DNA of 64,000 nt from Acidimicrobiales bacterium (GTDB lineage Bacteria; Actinomycetota; Acidimicrobiia; Acidimicrobiales; Palsa-688). A program made the translations under genes and the position numbers. Location of the stretch: assembly GCA_036378675.1 (NCBI GenBank), contig DASUWA010000046.1, positions 52,185 through 116,184 on the forward strand, written 5' to 3'. Below the pieces are notes generated by a model, which searched no databases, was not told the origin of the DNA, and saw nothing but the letters and a program-made list of their open reading frames with translations. Positions 8,958-17,228 of this stretch are shown here, piece by piece; position 1 is the first letter of the stretch; every line of letters starts with the position of its first letter.

Positions 8958-9880
8958 ACGCCGGTCCTTCCGCCGCAGCGCTCTGGCTGGGCCATAACCG
9001 GCTGCGGCAGCAATCTCATCGCGGCAAGGTCCTTGCGGTTGTAGTAGCGGTCGAGCGACCTGGTCAGCACGCGTGCGAGTACGTATGCCACGGCAAGAAC
9101 CGCCACGCCGGCGACCTCGTCGAGGAAGAAGTGGTTGGCGGTGACGACGATGCAGAAGATGGTCGCCAACGGGTGCAGGAACACCACGAGCTTTCCCCAC
9201 CAAGGCCGGATCACTTCTGCGAGGGCGAGCGCGCACCAGAGCGCCCAAGCCGTGTGCAGGCTCGGCATCGCCGCGTACTGATTGGACACGTCGTTCACCG
9301 GTCCCGACGAAAAGTTCCAGAAGCCGCCCAACGACTGCAGCGTGTCGACGAAGTGGTAGCCGTGCGGCAGGAGCCGCGGCGGCATAAGCGGAAAGAAGAA
9401 GAACCCGAGAAGCGCGAGGACGTTGGTCAGCGCCAAGGTGTTGCGCCACAAGCGGTAGTGGATCGGGAAAAAGAAGAACAGGAGGAGTAGGACAGCGATC
9501 ACCGCCACAAAATGCGCGGTGCCGTAGTAATCGTCCCAAAACCTCATGAACGAACGGTCTCCAAGGAACCAGTGCTGGATCTGCTGCTCGTGAAAGATGC
9601 CAAGCACCTTCTCCCACCCGATGACCCGTTTGGCGTTGTGGAAGGCCTGGAACTTCGACACCGGGCGGTCGCCTCGGATGTCGCGGACGAGGGTGTACAG
9701 CCCGTAGAACACGCCGATGATGATCAGCTCCCGCCACCAGTGGGAGCGCATGACCGGCCGGCCCCGGTCCAGGTCGAGTGTCACGTTGTCTTGAACGTCG
9801 TGAGGCCCGCCGTGTTCCAGGTCGTGTCCTAGGCGGTCCGCCAGCTGATGTTCGGCACGATGTTGCTGATTTTCGACCAT
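8954..9880 (-). CDS. PAP2 superfamily membrane phosphatase (Aur1/Ipt1-like)
   Basis: 308 aa from the ATG at 9880; an internal ATG at 9751 (MRSHWWRELIIIGV) could be the true start, because the first 43 residues are hydrophilic and atypical. About six TM segments follow. The catalytic motifs of the PAP2_3 (inositolphosphotransferase-like) type are seen: AAMPSLHTAWALW carrying the conserved Ser-His, and a later ANHFFLDEVAG with the second His and an Asp. Its stop overlaps the TTG of the polyprenyl synthase, so both are made from one mRNA. Coupling suggests a prenyl or lipid phosphate substrate, which is inference. It is divergent from the L,D-transpeptidase gene with only 20 bases between annotated starts. 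Confidence 0.85.
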   Translation of the reverse strand: MVENQQHRAEHQLADRLGHDLEHGGPHDVQDNVTLDLDRGRPVMRSHWWRELIIIGVFYGLYTLVRDIRGDRPVSKFQAFHNAKRVIGWEKVLGIFHEQQIQHWFLGDRSFMRFWDDYYGTAHFVAVIAVLLLLFFFFPIHYRLWRNTLALTNVLALLGFFFFPLMPPRLLPHGYHFVDTLQSLGGFWNFSSGPVNDVSNQYAAMPSLHTAWALWCALALAEVIRPWWGKLVVFLHPLATIFCIVVTANHFFLDEVAGVAVLAVAYVLARVLTRSLDRYYNRKDLAAMRLLPQPVMAQPERCGGRTGV

Positions 9881-9900
9881 GCGAGTAACCCGCCAGCCTA

Positions 9901-10743
9901 ATGGCTCCCCTGCGTGGCACCATATGGAGCGTGGGTAAGTCTGGGGGTTGGCGTGTCGCGCTTGTCGCAGCAGTCGCGCTGATCGCCCTGGGCACGGGTT
10001 CCTGGATCATGCTGACGCCTCACCGGCCGGGTGAGGGCGGGTACGGGCGAGCGGTCGCGGCGGAGCCGTCGTTTTCCGGGGCGGGCGTGACGGGAGCGGC
10101 TCCGCCGACCGTCCCCCAGCCGGCGCCGGCGCCATCGGTCACGCCGACCCTGATTGCGACCCTGTCCGCTGATACGCCCTACAGCAACGTGCCGGGTGGG
10201 CCCCCGGTCGGGATACTGCCCGCCAACAACCCGTTCGGCGCCCCCAACGTTGTCGCCCTGACCGGCCAGCCCGACTCCTCCGGGTGGGCCCAGGCCGAGC
10301 TGCCGGTACGCCCGAACGGGAGCCTCGGCTACATCCAGACGTCAGCGTCCACGGTGACCCTGACCGAGACCACCTACTCCGTCAAGGTCAGCCTCGCGTC
10401 GAACACCCTGACCGTGATGGACGGGAACAACGTTGTCATGACGGTTCCCGCCGCGACCGGCGCCCCCCGGACTCCGACGCCACCCGACCACACCTACCTT
10501 TGGGAGCTGATCCGTCCCGACAACCCCAACGGCGCCTACGGCCCGTACATCTTCGGTCTGGCGGAGTTCTCCGACACGTACTCGGTTTTCAACGGCGGGG
10601 ACGCACAGATCGGGATCCACGGTCAGAACGAGGCCTGGTCGGTCGGCCATCCGGTCTCCCACGGATGCGTGCGCCTCGACAACGGCGTGGTCACCCAGCT
10701 GGCGGGCATGCTCCCGCTCGGAACGCCGGTAACCATCAGCTAA
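9901..10743 (+). CDS. L,D-transpeptidase (YkuD domain), membrane-anchored
   Basis: 280 aa from ATG 9901; a GTG at 9931 gives a protein starting directly at the anchor and leaves more room for the divergent promoter. It has an N-terminal TM/signal anchor (VALVAAVALIALG), a Pro/Ala-rich linker, an SH3-like central region (residues about 90-150), then a YkuD catalytic domain starting near YSVKVSLASNTLTVMDG. The active site IGIHGQ plus HPVSHGCVRLDN is complete, with Cys256 as nucleophile. The family makes 3-3 peptidoglycan crosslinks or attaches proteins outside the membrane. A GC-rich tandem repeat follows the stop immediately. Confidence 0.92.
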   Translation: MAPLRGTIWSVGKSGGWRVALVAAVALIALGTGSWIMLTPHRPGEGGYGRAVAAEPSFSGAGVTGAAPPTVPQPAPAPSVTPTLIATLSADTPYSNVPGGPPVGILPANNPFGAPNVVALTGQPDSSGWAQAELPVRPNGSLGYIQTSASTVTLTETTYSVKVSLASNTLTVMDGNNVVMTVPAATGAPRTPTPPDHTYLWELIRPDNPNGAYGPYIFGLAEFSDTYSVFNGGDAQIGIHGQNEAWSVGHPVSHGCVRLDNGVVTQLAGMLPLGTPVTIS

Positions 10744-10747
10744 AACG

Positions 10748-10887
10748 ACGGCCGCCGTGGGGTTGGGGACCCCAGGTTGCGGAGGAGGACGGGTTGGGGC
10801 CCGTCCGGGCCGTGTCACGGCCGCCGTGGGGTTGGGGACCCCACGTTGCGGAGGAGGACGGGTTGGGGCCCCGTCCGGGCCCGTGTT
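10748..10887. repeat. GC-rich tandem repeat, two 69-71 bp copies
   Basis: Two nearly identical units start at 10748 and 10817, each beginning ACGGCCGCCGTGGGG and ending GTCCGGGC(C)CGTGT. Each contains short inverted runs of G and C (GGGGTTGGGGACCCC). Related, more decayed units occur at 19487-19638. It fills the space between the transpeptidase and the convergent thioesterase gene. Confidence 0.85.
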
Positions 10888-11302
10888 ATCGCGCCTTGTC
10901 CAAGAAGGCGGCCGTGTCTACCAGCACGCGGGTCACCCGCCCGGCGGCCACCAGGCCGCATTGATCGGTGACGGTCACGTTGAACACGAGCCTCTTGCCC
11001 TCGGTGCGGTCCAAGGTGGCGACCGCGATCACTCGGCTCCCGATCCCGATCGGGGCGACGTGGGTCAGCTCGATCCGAAAACCAACCGACGTCTGACCCT
11101 CACCTACCTCACCCGCAAGCGCCCGCACGGTCGCCTGCTCGCACAGCTCGACAATGCGAGGGGTGGACAGGACCGGCACATCGCCGGTCCCGAGTGAGAC
11201 TGCAGTATCCGCGGCTGAGACGACTAGTTCGACCTGCCCGCAGCACCCGATATTGAGAGCCACGAATGGTAACGGTATGCGGGTAGCCTCCGGATGTTCC
11301 AA
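10886..11302 (-). CDS. Hotdog-fold thioesterase, fluoroacetyl-CoA thioesterase (FlK)-like
   Basis: 138 aa from TTG 11302, or 125 aa from a GTG at 11263; neither start has a clear ribosome site. The conserved part begins VELVVSAADTAV and shows the FlK-like pattern: GTGDVPVLSTPRIVELCEQATV, GQTSVGFRIELTHVAPIG, a VIAVATLDRTEGKRLVF strand, and RVTRVLVDTAAFL. The Thr, Glu and His of the FlK catalytic group have plausible equivalents in ATPR, CEQA and LTHV. It probably hydrolyses an acyl-CoA thioester. Real fluoroacetate resistance is not implied: most homologues in actinobacteria are uncharacterised. Divergent from tldD. Confidence 0.78.
   Translation of the reverse strand: MEHPEATRIPLPFVALNIGCCGQVELVVSAADTAVSLGTGDVPVLSTPRIVELCEQATVRALAGEVGEGQTSVGFRIELTHVAPIGIGSRVIAVATLDRTEGKRLVFNVTVTDQCGLVAAGRVTRVLVDTAAFLDKAR
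11253..11281 (+). promoter_or_regulatory. Possible promoter for tldD-tldE
   Basis: TTGAGA, 17 bases, then TATGCG, about 95 bases before the tldD start. The -35 is good and the -10 weak. Confidence 0.3.
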
Positions 11303-11376
11303 TGCTGGTACGCCGGCCAGGAGACGCGTCGATTCGTACCGGCGCCCCGAACGGCGTCCTGAACGGGAGAAATGTC

Positions 11377-12768
11377 TTGATAGACGAGTCGGTAGTTGAG
11401 GGTGTCATCGCAACGGCGCTTCGCACGGGCGGAGATTTCGCGGAGGTCTTCGCCGAGGACCGGCGGGGCAGCCTCGCCCGCCTTGACGACGGTCGGGTCG
11501 AAGAGCTCACTTCGGGTCGCGAACGGGGGGCCGGCATCCGTGTGGTCGCCGGCGAGACGACCGGATTCGCCCACACCAGTGATCTCAGCGAGTCGGGCCT
11601 GAGGGCCGCAGCGGAAGCGGCGGCGGCCGCAGCCCGTGGCGGCGGCGGGGGGCTCCGGATCGCCCCGCTGTCAAGACTCGAAGCCCCGATGCCCAACTCT
11701 GTTGACGTTCTGCCGGAGAGCGTCCCGAAGTCGGACAAGGTCGACCTTCTGCGGCGGGCCGACGAATCGGCTCGCGGCGCGGGCGCGGCGATCCGGCAGG
11801 TCAGCGCGGTCTACGGCGACAGCCGCCGGCGGATCCTCGTTGCCAACAGCGAGGGAGTTCTCGCTTCGGATGATCAGGTGAAGACTCGCTTTGCGGTCAG
11901 CTGCGTCGCCAGCGGGGATGCCGGCATGCAGACCGGGCGCGAGAGCATCGGATCGACTGTCGGTTTCGAGCTGTTCAAGACCGTCGACGTCGACGAGCTC
12001 GGACGCCTGGCCGCCAACCGCGCGCTTACCAAGCTGAAGGCCCGGCCGGCGCCCTCGGGCAGCCTTCCCGTGGTCATCAAGCGGGGGAGCGGAGGGGTTC
12101 TGTTCCACGAGGCGTGCGGGCACGGGTTGGAGGCGGACCATATTGCGAAGGAGGTGTCCGTTTTCGCCGGCAAGGTCGGCGAGAGGGTGGCCAGCCCGCT
12201 CGTCACATTGGTCGACGACGGCACGATGGGACCGGAGTGGGGCGCGCTGGCGATCGACGACGAGGGCCACCCGGCCGGCCGCAACGTCCTCATCGAAAAC
12301 GGCGTCCTCACCGACTACATGTGGGACTGGCTCCGTTCCCGCAAGGAGGGCCGACGGAGCTCTGGCAACGGGCGGCGCGAGAGCTACCAGCACCTGCCGA
12401 TGGTCAGGATGACCAACACCTACGTCCTCGCCGGTGAAGACGACCCCGACGAGATCATCCGCCAGACCCCCCACGGCGTCTACGTCGCCCAGCTCGGCGG
12501 GGGTCAGGTGAACACCGCTACCGGCGACTTCGTCTTCGGGATGACCGAGGCGTACCTAATCGAGGACGGTGAGATCACCGAGCCACTCCGGGACGCCAAC
12601 CTGATCGGCAACGGTCCCGAGGTCCTGCGCAACATCGACGTCGTAGGCAACGACTTCGCCATGGGCCCGCCCGGGACGTGCGGCAAGAAGGGCCAGGGCG
12701 TGCCGGTAGGCGACGGCCAGCCCACCCTCCGGGTGACCGCCCTCACCATCGGTGGGACGGCCCGATGA
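11377..12768 (+). CDS. tldD: TldD-type metalloprotease, TldD/PmbA family
   Basis: 463 aa from TTG 11377, chosen because GGGAGA lies 6 bases upstream and because a longer frame from 11302 would overlap the divergent thioesterase gene. TldD is the zinc-bearing subunit of the TldD/TldE heterodimer that degrades unfolded peptides and matures some peptide antibiotics. The zinc motif HEACGH (His244, HExxxH) is present, preceded by RGSGGVLFHEACGHGLEADH. The C-terminal GMTEAYLIEDGEI and CGKKGQGVPVGDGQP are typical. Its stop overlaps the tldE start (ATGA), which ensures equal synthesis of both subunits. No peptide substrate gene is visible nearby. Confidence 0.93.
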   Translation: MIDESVVEGVIATALRTGGDFAEVFAEDRRGSLARLDDGRVEELTSGRERGAGIRVVAGETTGFAHTSDLSESGLRAAAEAAAAAARGGGGGLRIAPLSRLEAPMPNSVDVLPESVPKSDKVDLLRRADESARGAGAAIRQVSAVYGDSRRRILVANSEGVLASDDQVKTRFAVSCVASGDAGMQTGRESIGSTVGFELFKTVDVDELGRLAANRALTKLKARPAPSGSLPVVIKRGSGGVLFHEACGHGLEADHIAKEVSVFAGKVGERVASPLVTLVDDGTMGPEWGALAIDDEGHPAGRNVLIENGVLTDYMWDWLRSRKEGRRSSGNGRRESYQHLPMVRMTNTYVLAGEDDPDEIIRQTPHGVYVAQLGGGQVNTATGDFVFGMTEAYLIEDGEITEPLRDANLIGNGPEVLRNIDVVGNDFAMGPPGTCGKKGQGVPVGDGQPTLRVTALTIGGTAR

Positions 12769-14108
12769 CCGACCTTCTAGGGCTGGCCAGCCGAGTCGCC
12801 GGTTGGGCTCGCGACGGAGAGCAGGTCGAGGCGTACGTCGCGCGGGGCCACGACACCGAGGTGGTGGTGTTCGAGGGAGAGGTCGAGTCGTTGTCGTCGG
12901 CCGAGTCGGCCGGCATCGGCATCCGGGTGATCAACGGACCCCGTCAGGGTTTCGCCTACGCCGGTTCACTCGACCCGGAAGTGGTGGAGGAGACCCTCGC
13001 CGAGGCACGCGACAACGCCGGCTTCGCCACCGATGACGAATTCGTCGGCCTGGCGTCGCCCGACGGTGTGCCGGCGGCGGACCTGAACCTGTGGCGGGAC
13101 GATCTGGCTTCCTTCCCGGCGTCGGAGAAGGTGTCGCTCGCCCTTGAGCTCGATCGGGCCGTCCGGGCAGGCGATCCCCGCATCCGCCAGGTGCAGGCCT
13201 CGGAATGGGGCGACGGTGCGCTCGAGTCCGCCGTCGCGACGAGCACCGGGATCGCGGCGTCGTCGCGCCGCACGTCGTGCTACCTGTCGGCGTACGCCGT
13301 GGCTGGTTCGGGGTCGGAGACGCAAACCGGCGGGGGGTACAGCGTCGGGCGCAGCCCCGCAGACTTGGACCTGGAAAAAGCCGCCGGCGACGCGGTAGAG
13401 CGCGCAACCCGGTTGTTGGGCGCAGTGAAGCCCCGATCGGCGCACCTCACTGTCGTGTTCGAGCCGAGGATCACCGCTTCCATCCTTGGCATCCTCGCCG
13501 GCACCCTCGACGGCGAGTCGGTGCTCAAGGGCAGGTCGCTCTTCGCAAACCGGCTCGGCGAGGAAGTGTCGGTCGCGTCGGTCACGCTGGTCGACGACCC
13601 GACCGACGCGGAGGCGTACGGGGCGACGCGCTACGACGCCGAAGGTCTCGCGACCCGGCGCAACGTTCTGATCGAGCGGGGCGTGTTGCAGCGTTTCCTG
13701 TACAACACCTACTCGGCGCGGCGCGCCGGAACGGCGTCAACGGCATCCGCCGTCCGCGGCGGTTTCAAGAGCGCGCCCGGGACCGGGGCCCGGGCGCTGG
13801 CGCTCGTCCCGGGCACCCTCTCGCCGGCGGAGGTTCTTTCGAAGGTTGGCGACGGCCTGATGGTCCAGTCGATCTCCGGTGTTCACTCCGGGGTCAACCC
13901 CGTCAGCGGCGATTTCTCCGTCGGTGCCGAAGGAATGCTGATCAAGAACGGAGAGCTCGCCGGCCCGGTGCGCGAGTTCACGATCGCGTCCACGATCCAG
14001 CGGATGCTCGGTGGGGTGGTCGCGATCGGGGACGATCTGGAAAGGCTGCCTTCGAACGCCGCCGGCGTCACCCTCGCGGTGGCCGATGTTTCGATGAGCG
14101 GGGCGTAG
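12765..14108 (+). CDS. pmbA: TldE/PmbA, partner subunit of TldD
   Basis: 447 aa from ATG 12765, overlapping the tldD stop by 4 bases. It shares the TldD/PmbA fold but lacks the HExxxH zinc motif, as expected for the TldE subunit. Family features: [20 protein letters not shown] near the N-terminus, a central [39 protein letters not shown] and the C-terminal [20 protein letters not shown]. It acts in the cytoplasm as a heterodimer with TldD. After it come 284 bases rich in hairpins before msrA. Confidence 0.93.
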   Translation: MTDLLGLASRVAGWARDGEQVEAYVARGHDTEVVVFEGEVESLSSAESAGIGIRVINGPRQGFAYAGSLDPEVVEETLAEARDNAGFATDDEFVGLASPDGVPAADLNLWRDDLASFPASEKVSLALELDRAVRAGDPRIRQVQASEWGDGALESAVATSTGIAASSRRTSCYLSAYAVAGSGSETQTGGGYSVGRSPADLDLEKAAGDAVERATRLLGAVKPRSAHLTVVFEPRITASILGILAGTLDGESVLKGRSLFANRLGEEVSVASVTLVDDPTDAEAYGATRYDAEGLATRRNVLIERGVLQRFLYNTYSARRAGTASTASAVRGGFKSAPGTGARALALVPGTLSPAEVLSKVGDGLMVQSISGVHSGVNPVSGDFSVGAEGMLIKNGELAGPVREFTIASTIQRMLGGVVAIGDDLERLPSNAAGVTLAVADVSMSGA

Positions 14109-14160
14109 AGGCCCGCACCGAGGACGCCGCCATCCGGGGGCGCAGCGCCGATCCGGCGGG

Positions 14161-14232
14161 GCGTTTGGGACCGAGGTTCTCGGTTTGGGAGTGGAAATCG
14201 GCAACCCGATGCTCGTTCCCACGCCCAAACGC
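14161..14232. repeat. Nested inverted repeats between pmbA and msrA
   Basis: GCGTTTGGG at 14161-14169 can pair with CCCAAACGC at 14224-14232. A second GTTTGGG at 14183-14189 pairs with the same arm and continues as GTGG/CCAC and TCGG/CCGA around a CAAC loop. ACCGAG-GTT-CTCGGT at 14170-14184 is a further perfect hairpin. No T-run follows, so a simple terminator is not evident. Confidence 0.55.
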
Positions 14233-14392
14233 GAATTCCACGCCCAGAGTCGACCGAGACGCCCCACCCAACCCGCCTGGAAGCGTTCCGAACTGTCCCG
14301 AACAGGTCTCGAATAGCGCCCGCTGCCCCGTACCCTGGATGAGTGGGCGCCGGCGCAAGGACGCGGCTGGCGCCGATGAAAGGAGCGTCGCA

Positions 14393-14914
14393 GTGAGCGA
14401 CTCGTACGAGAAGGCCATCCTCGCCGGAGGATGCTTCTGGGGCATGCAGGACCTGATCCGCAAGCAACCCGGCGTTATCTCAACCAGGGTCGGGTACAGC
14501 GGCGGTGACGTGCCCAACGCCACCTACCGCAACCACGGCACACACGCCGAAGCGATCGAGATCACCTTCGATCCGGGCAAGGTGTCCTACCGCGACCTGC
14601 TGGAGTTCTTCTTCCAGATCCACGACCCGACGACCAAGAACCGCCAGGGCAACGACATCGGCCCCAGCTACCGGTCCGCGATCTTCTACACGAGCGACGA
14701 TCAGAAGCGCATCGCCGAGGAGACGATCGCCGACGTCGACGCGTCGGGCCTTTGGCCCGGCAAGGTGGTGACCGAGGTTTCACCGGCGGGCCCCTTCTGG
14801 GAGGCCGAGCCGGAGCACCAGGACTACCTCGAACGCAACCCCTACGGCTATACCTGCCACTTCCCCCGCCCGGACTGGAAGCTGCCACGCCGGGCTGGCT
14901 CGGTTACCCAGTAG
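14393..14914 (+). CDS. msrA: Peptide methionine sulfoxide reductase MsrA
   Basis: 173 aa from GTG 14393, with AAAGGAG about 8 bases upstream. MsrA reduces the S-epimer of methionine sulfoxide in proteins at the expense of thioredoxin. The catalytic motif GGCFWG has Cys14; the family segments [39 protein letters not shown] and [12 protein letters not shown] are all present. A second Cys in GYTCHFPRP near the C-terminus may act as resolving Cys. No msrB is in the window. It is convergent with the receiver-HisKA gene, with 5 bases between stops. Confidence 0.96.
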   Translation: MSDSYEKAILAGGCFWGMQDLIRKQPGVISTRVGYSGGDVPNATYRNHGTHAEAIEITFDPGKVSYRDLLEFFFQIHDPTTKNRQGNDIGPSYRSAIFYTSDDQKRIAEETIADVDASGLWPGKVVTEVSPAGPFWEAEPEHQDYLERNPYGYTCHFPRPDWKLPRRAGSVTQ

Positions 14915-14919
14915 CGGAC

Positions 14920-15744
14920 TTACGAGCCGTCGGTGCTTTGCGCGGGCGAAACAGGGGTTTGGATCGCTTGCAGCTTCTTGACCGAATCGACCGCCTGTTC
15001 GGCTGCACGAAGGATTCGATCCGAATCTTGTTGGATCGCCCCTCGATCCGGAAGTCGCTGGGATTGAACTGAACTCGACAGTTCTTCGTTGATGAAGTAC
15101 GCGTAGTTCACGATCGCGCCGAGCGAGTTGTTCAAGTCATGCGCGACTGAGCGGGCGAGCTCGACGGCAGAACTACTCGCAACCTCGCGCTTGGCATCTT
15201 TCAACTGTCGGAGCGCGTCGTCGAGATCAGCGGCCTGCTCCTCAAGGTGAAGCTCGAGGCGCCTTTCGTACGCGTCGCGCTCGATCTCGGTGCACCGTCG
15301 CTCGCTCGCGTTGGCAACGGTGATCAGTACCTGGCTCGGGCGGAAGGGCTTGATCACGTATCCGTACACGCCGCTTTGGATTGCGAGTTTTGCGATGGTG
15401 AGGTCGTCAACCGCGGTCACCATCACGACGGCGAGGTGCCGGTGGTGGGCGAGCATGTCCGCGACGAGTTCGAGCCCCGTCTCCTCGGGCATCATGACGT
15501 CAACCAGGGCGACGGCGAACTCCTGGTGGGCCAGCCGAGCGCGCGCTTCGGCGGCGTCGCCGACGACGGTGCACTCGTAGCCCTCCCTGCTCAGAAGGCG
15601 GCGCAGGACGTCGGCGAGCCGAGGATCGTCGTCCACGATCAGCGTCGCGGCAGTGTCGCCGAATAGCGGTGGCATATCCCCGGGGCGGAACGGACGTCGC
15701 TCCCGCCTGGCAGGTCGGGGGAAGTCTGAGGTGTTCTCCGGCAT
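14920..15744 (-). CDS. Receiver domain fused to HisKA-like helix, no ATPase domain
   Basis: 274 aa from ATG 15744, which has GAAGGAG at good spacing; an upstream TTG at 15795 is less likely. Residues about 33-150 form a CheY-like receiver: LIVDDDPRLADVL, phospho-acceptor in ALVDVMMPEETGLEL, MVTAVDD, and YVIKPFRPSQVL. A long charged coiled coil follows, then AVELARSVAHDLNNSLGAIVNYAYFI, which looks like the H box and dimerisation helix of a histidine kinase. The protein ends about 75 residues later with no N, G1 or G2 box, and only 5 bases separate its stop from msrA, so a lost ATPase tail is not encoded next to it. It may be a phosphotransfer or scaffold protein; the partner is unknown. Confidence 0.82.
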   Translation of the reverse strand: MPENTSDFPRPARRERRPFRPGDMPPLFGDTAATLIVDDDPRLADVLRRLLSREGYECTVVGDAAEARARLAHQEFAVALVDVMMPEETGLELVADMLAHHRHLAVVMVTAVDDLTIAKLAIQSGVYGYVIKPFRPSQVLITVANASERRCTEIERDAYERRLELHLEEQAADLDDALRQLKDAKREVASSSAVELARSVAHDLNNSLGAIVNYAYFINEELSSSVQSQRLPDRGAIQQDSDRILRAAEQAVDSVKKLQAIQTPVSPAQSTDGS

Positions 15745-15956
15745 CCGCACTCCTTCGGTCGCCACCGGGGAATGAGCTGTGAGCCCGTTCCACAACCTTT
15801 ATCGGATGCTACAGGCAGCTGGTTTTAGAGAAATTGGTCGCTTTTCGCAAAGATTCCGAAGAAGATGCTTCTCACACCGCCGGAGGAGGTTAAATCACAC
15901 CGGGACCGGGAAGCGTCTCGTAGTTGATATCAGCCCACAACCTGGACGGTGCTTAG

Positions 15957-17198
15957 ATGGGCCGGGTGCAGACCCCCCGGACGGCTTCGTCGCGGACCTT
16001 TTTCTGGCGACGGGTGACCGTAGGTGTCGGGCTGCTCGCTTTAGGTGCGGCGGTTGCAGTCCTCGTGGCGACGTTTCTGCCATCGAGCAGGTCCAGGTCG
16101 TCGCCCGGCCCGAGTGCCGCATCCGGCGCAGTCGTGCAACCCCAGCCGTCCGGGCCTGCAGCCACCCAGCCTCCGCTCGCTGGAATGCCTGCGAACCAAG
16201 ACCCCAACAATGTTTACGCCGCGGACACTCCTCAGGGGCTCAGCTCAGCCGTGGCCGGGGACGTCCCGATGATCTATGTCCCCAACGGGCTCTCGAACAC
16301 GGTGACCGAGATCGATCCGAGCACGTACAAAGTCGTACGGACGTTCGCGGTCGGCGCGCTTCCTCAACACGTCGTTCCTTCCTGGGATTTGAAGACGTTG
16401 TGGGTGACCAACGACAGAGGTAACAGCCTCACCCCAATCGACCCGCACACGGGCCTACCCGGTACGCAAGTCGCGGTGGCGGATCCGTACAACATGTACT
16501 TCACGCCCGACGGACGGTTCGCGATCGTGGTCGCCGAAGCGTTGGAGCGTCTCGATTTTCGCGACCCGCACACGATGGCGCTGGTGCACTCGCTTCATGT
16601 CCCGTGCCCGGGAGTGGACCACATCGACTACTCCGGCGATGGAAGATACTTGGTGGCCAGCTGCGAGTTCGGTTCGAGTCTGGTCAAGGTCGACGTGGCA
16701 TCTCAGCAAGTGGTCGGCTCGGTTTCTCTTCCCGGTCGGGGGCAACCTCAGGATGTCAAACTTTCCCCGGACGGGAAGGTCTTCTACATCGCCGACATGA
16801 TTGCGAACGGCGTATGGAAGCTCGACGGAGACACGATGCGTCTCCTCGGCTTCATCGCGACCGGAAGGGGAGCGCACGGTCTGTACGTCAGCCGGGACTT
16901 CCGTTTCTTGTACGTGACCAATCGCGACGAGGGATCGATATCGCTGATCGACCTCTCGACCGGCGCGGCCGTGCATAAGTGGTTGCTTCCTGGGGGCGGT
17001 AGCCCGGACATGGGGAACGTGTCGGCCGACGGGAAGGTGCTTTGGGTGACCGGGCGCTACAACTCCGTCGTCTACGCAATCGATGCGACGACCGGCAAGC
17101 TGTTGGCGCGGATACCAGTCGGCGCCGGCCCGCACGGTTTATGTGTGTGGCCGCAGCCCGGGCGCTATTCGCTGGGGCACACCGGCATCATGCGGTAG
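15957..17198 (+). CDS. Membrane-anchored YncE/YVTN-type beta-propeller protein
   Basis: 413 aa. One N-terminal TM anchor (about residues 20-42, VTVGVGLLALGAAVAVLVAT) then a Ser/Pro/Ala-rich linker and an extracytoplasmic beta-propeller. Repeats of about 40-45 residues are visible: IYVPNGLSNTVTEIDPSTYK, LWVTNDRGNSLTPIDPHTG, YVTNRDEGSISLIDLSTG, LWVTGRYNSVVYAIDATTG, each ending in a turn like the YVTN family. The last repeat ends GAGPHGLCVWPQPGRYSLGHTG. Such propellers bind ligands or partner proteins, and no catalytic residues are evident. The 212 bases upstream, shared with the divergent receiver gene, show no gene. Confidence 0.85.
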   Translation: MGRVQTPRTASSRTFFWRRVTVGVGLLALGAAVAVLVATFLPSSRSRSSPGPSAASGAVVQPQPSGPAATQPPLAGMPANQDPNNVYAADTPQGLSSAVAGDVPMIYVPNGLSNTVTEIDPSTYKVVRTFAVGALPQHVVPSWDLKTLWVTNDRGNSLTPIDPHTGLPGTQVAVADPYNMYFTPDGRFAIVVAEALERLDFRDPHTMALVHSLHVPCPGVDHIDYSGDGRYLVASCEFGSSLVKVDVASQQVVGSVSLPGRGQPQDVKLSPDGKVFYIADMIANGVWKLDGDTMRLLGFIATGRGAHGLYVSRDFRFLYVTNRDEGSISLIDLSTGAAVHKWLLPGGGSPDMGNVSADGKVLWVTGRYNSVVYAIDATTGKLLARIPVGAGPHGLCVWPQPGRYSLGHTGIMR

Positions 17199-17228
17199 CG
17201 CGATAACCCGGCCAGAATGCCGTCGCAC

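Noticed and set aside
8958..10010. Long upstream extension of the polyprenyl synthase frame
   Set aside because: It overlaps the PAP2 phosphatase, whose catalytic motifs are clear in another frame; the TTGA overlap gives a better start.
10748..10887. Possible CRISPR-like array
   Set aside because: Units are adjacent without unique spacers, 69-71 bp long and only two, with no cas gene in the window.
11302..11376. Earlier start for tldD
   Set aside because: It would overlap the divergent thioesterase start and lacks a ribosome site, while TTG 11377 has GGGAGA at 6 bases.
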